This document shows, one piece after another, positions 63,999 to 64,000 of a DNA stretch of 64,000 nucleotides. Positions within the stretch are counted from its first letter, which is position 1. The number at the start of each line of letters is the position of its first letter. A model generated the notes under the pieces. It ran no database searches, was not told the DNA's origin, and saw nothing but the letters and a program-made list of their open reading frames with translations. Made by a program: the position numbers and the translations under genes. Origin of the DNA: Alcanivorax sp. GTDB taxonomy: Bacteria > Pseudomonadota > Gammaproteobacteria > Pseudomonadales > Alcanivoracaceae. Location of the stretch: positions 1-64,000 of the forward strand of contig NZ_NVWY01000002.1 of the NCBI RefSeq assembly GCF_002733835.1, read 5' to 3'.

Positions 63999-64000
63999 GG

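Overview
The window looks like part of a chromosome of a marine, oil-degrading gammaproteobacterium of the Alcanivorax type. This is inferred from gene content: min operon, ETF/ETF-QO, acyl-CoA-binding protein, PlsC-like and TesB-like lipid genes, a Baeyer-Villiger monooxygenase and assimilatory nitrate genes. The GC-rich core and gammaproteobacterial homologues such as a CobB very close to the E. coli protein agree. No rRNA, tRNA, CRISPR array, complete insertion sequence or prophage was seen. 

Layout. 0-2.3 kb: minCDE. 2.6-12.2 kb: a hybrid histidine kinase, an MtfA-like peptidase, a DMT exporter, small membrane proteins, acyl-CoA-binding protein, a membrane GAF protein and an acyltransferase/thioesterase pair. 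12.4-15.7 kb: an LtaS-like enzyme, a strong terminator, a 320-bp MITE with CTAG target duplication, and an SDR gene whose stop codon lies in that duplication. 15.9-19.7 kb: etfBA divergent from ETF-quinone oxidoreductase, with a PsrA-like palindrome between them. 19.8-31.4 kb: a LysR regulator, an MpaB-like oxygenase, a pseudouridine synthase, PepSY, SYLF-barrel and GFA proteins, and a monooxygenase/ferritin-like pair behind a palindromic operator. 

31.7-35.7 kb is an AT-richer accessory island. It holds one orphan gene and then a small integron cassette array on the minus strand: four cassettes and five unrecognised or barely recognised genes, separated by attC sites. In every cassette the R'' box matches the cassette's own 5' boundary, which is the signature of site-specific cassette insertion. 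No integrase gene lies in the window, so this is probably a cluster of attC sites lacking an integrase. 

36-46 kb: a GNAT-nitrilase fusion, CobB, DAHP synthase, a cysteine-repeat lipoprotein, an esterase, a voltage-gated K+ channel and a membrane redoxin. 46.1-56.5 kb is the nitrate assimilation locus: nirB-nirD-FAD reductase-nitrate reductase on the minus strand, and transporter plus a PP2C/kinase fusion on the plus strand. Near-consensus sigma-54 promoters lie on both sides of a shared 31-bp palindrome, implying nitrogen control. 56.6-64 kb: a DUF1285/TetR pair, an aminotransferase, a YiiX-like protein, a trypsin-like GlyGly-CTERM protease, RmuC and TatD. 

Dispersed through the intergenic spaces is a REP-like family (core GTAGGAG...GCGAA) at 15.8, 24.3/24.4, 35.9, 40.4 and 45.0 kb. 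Two of these copies lie inside a longer composite repeat.
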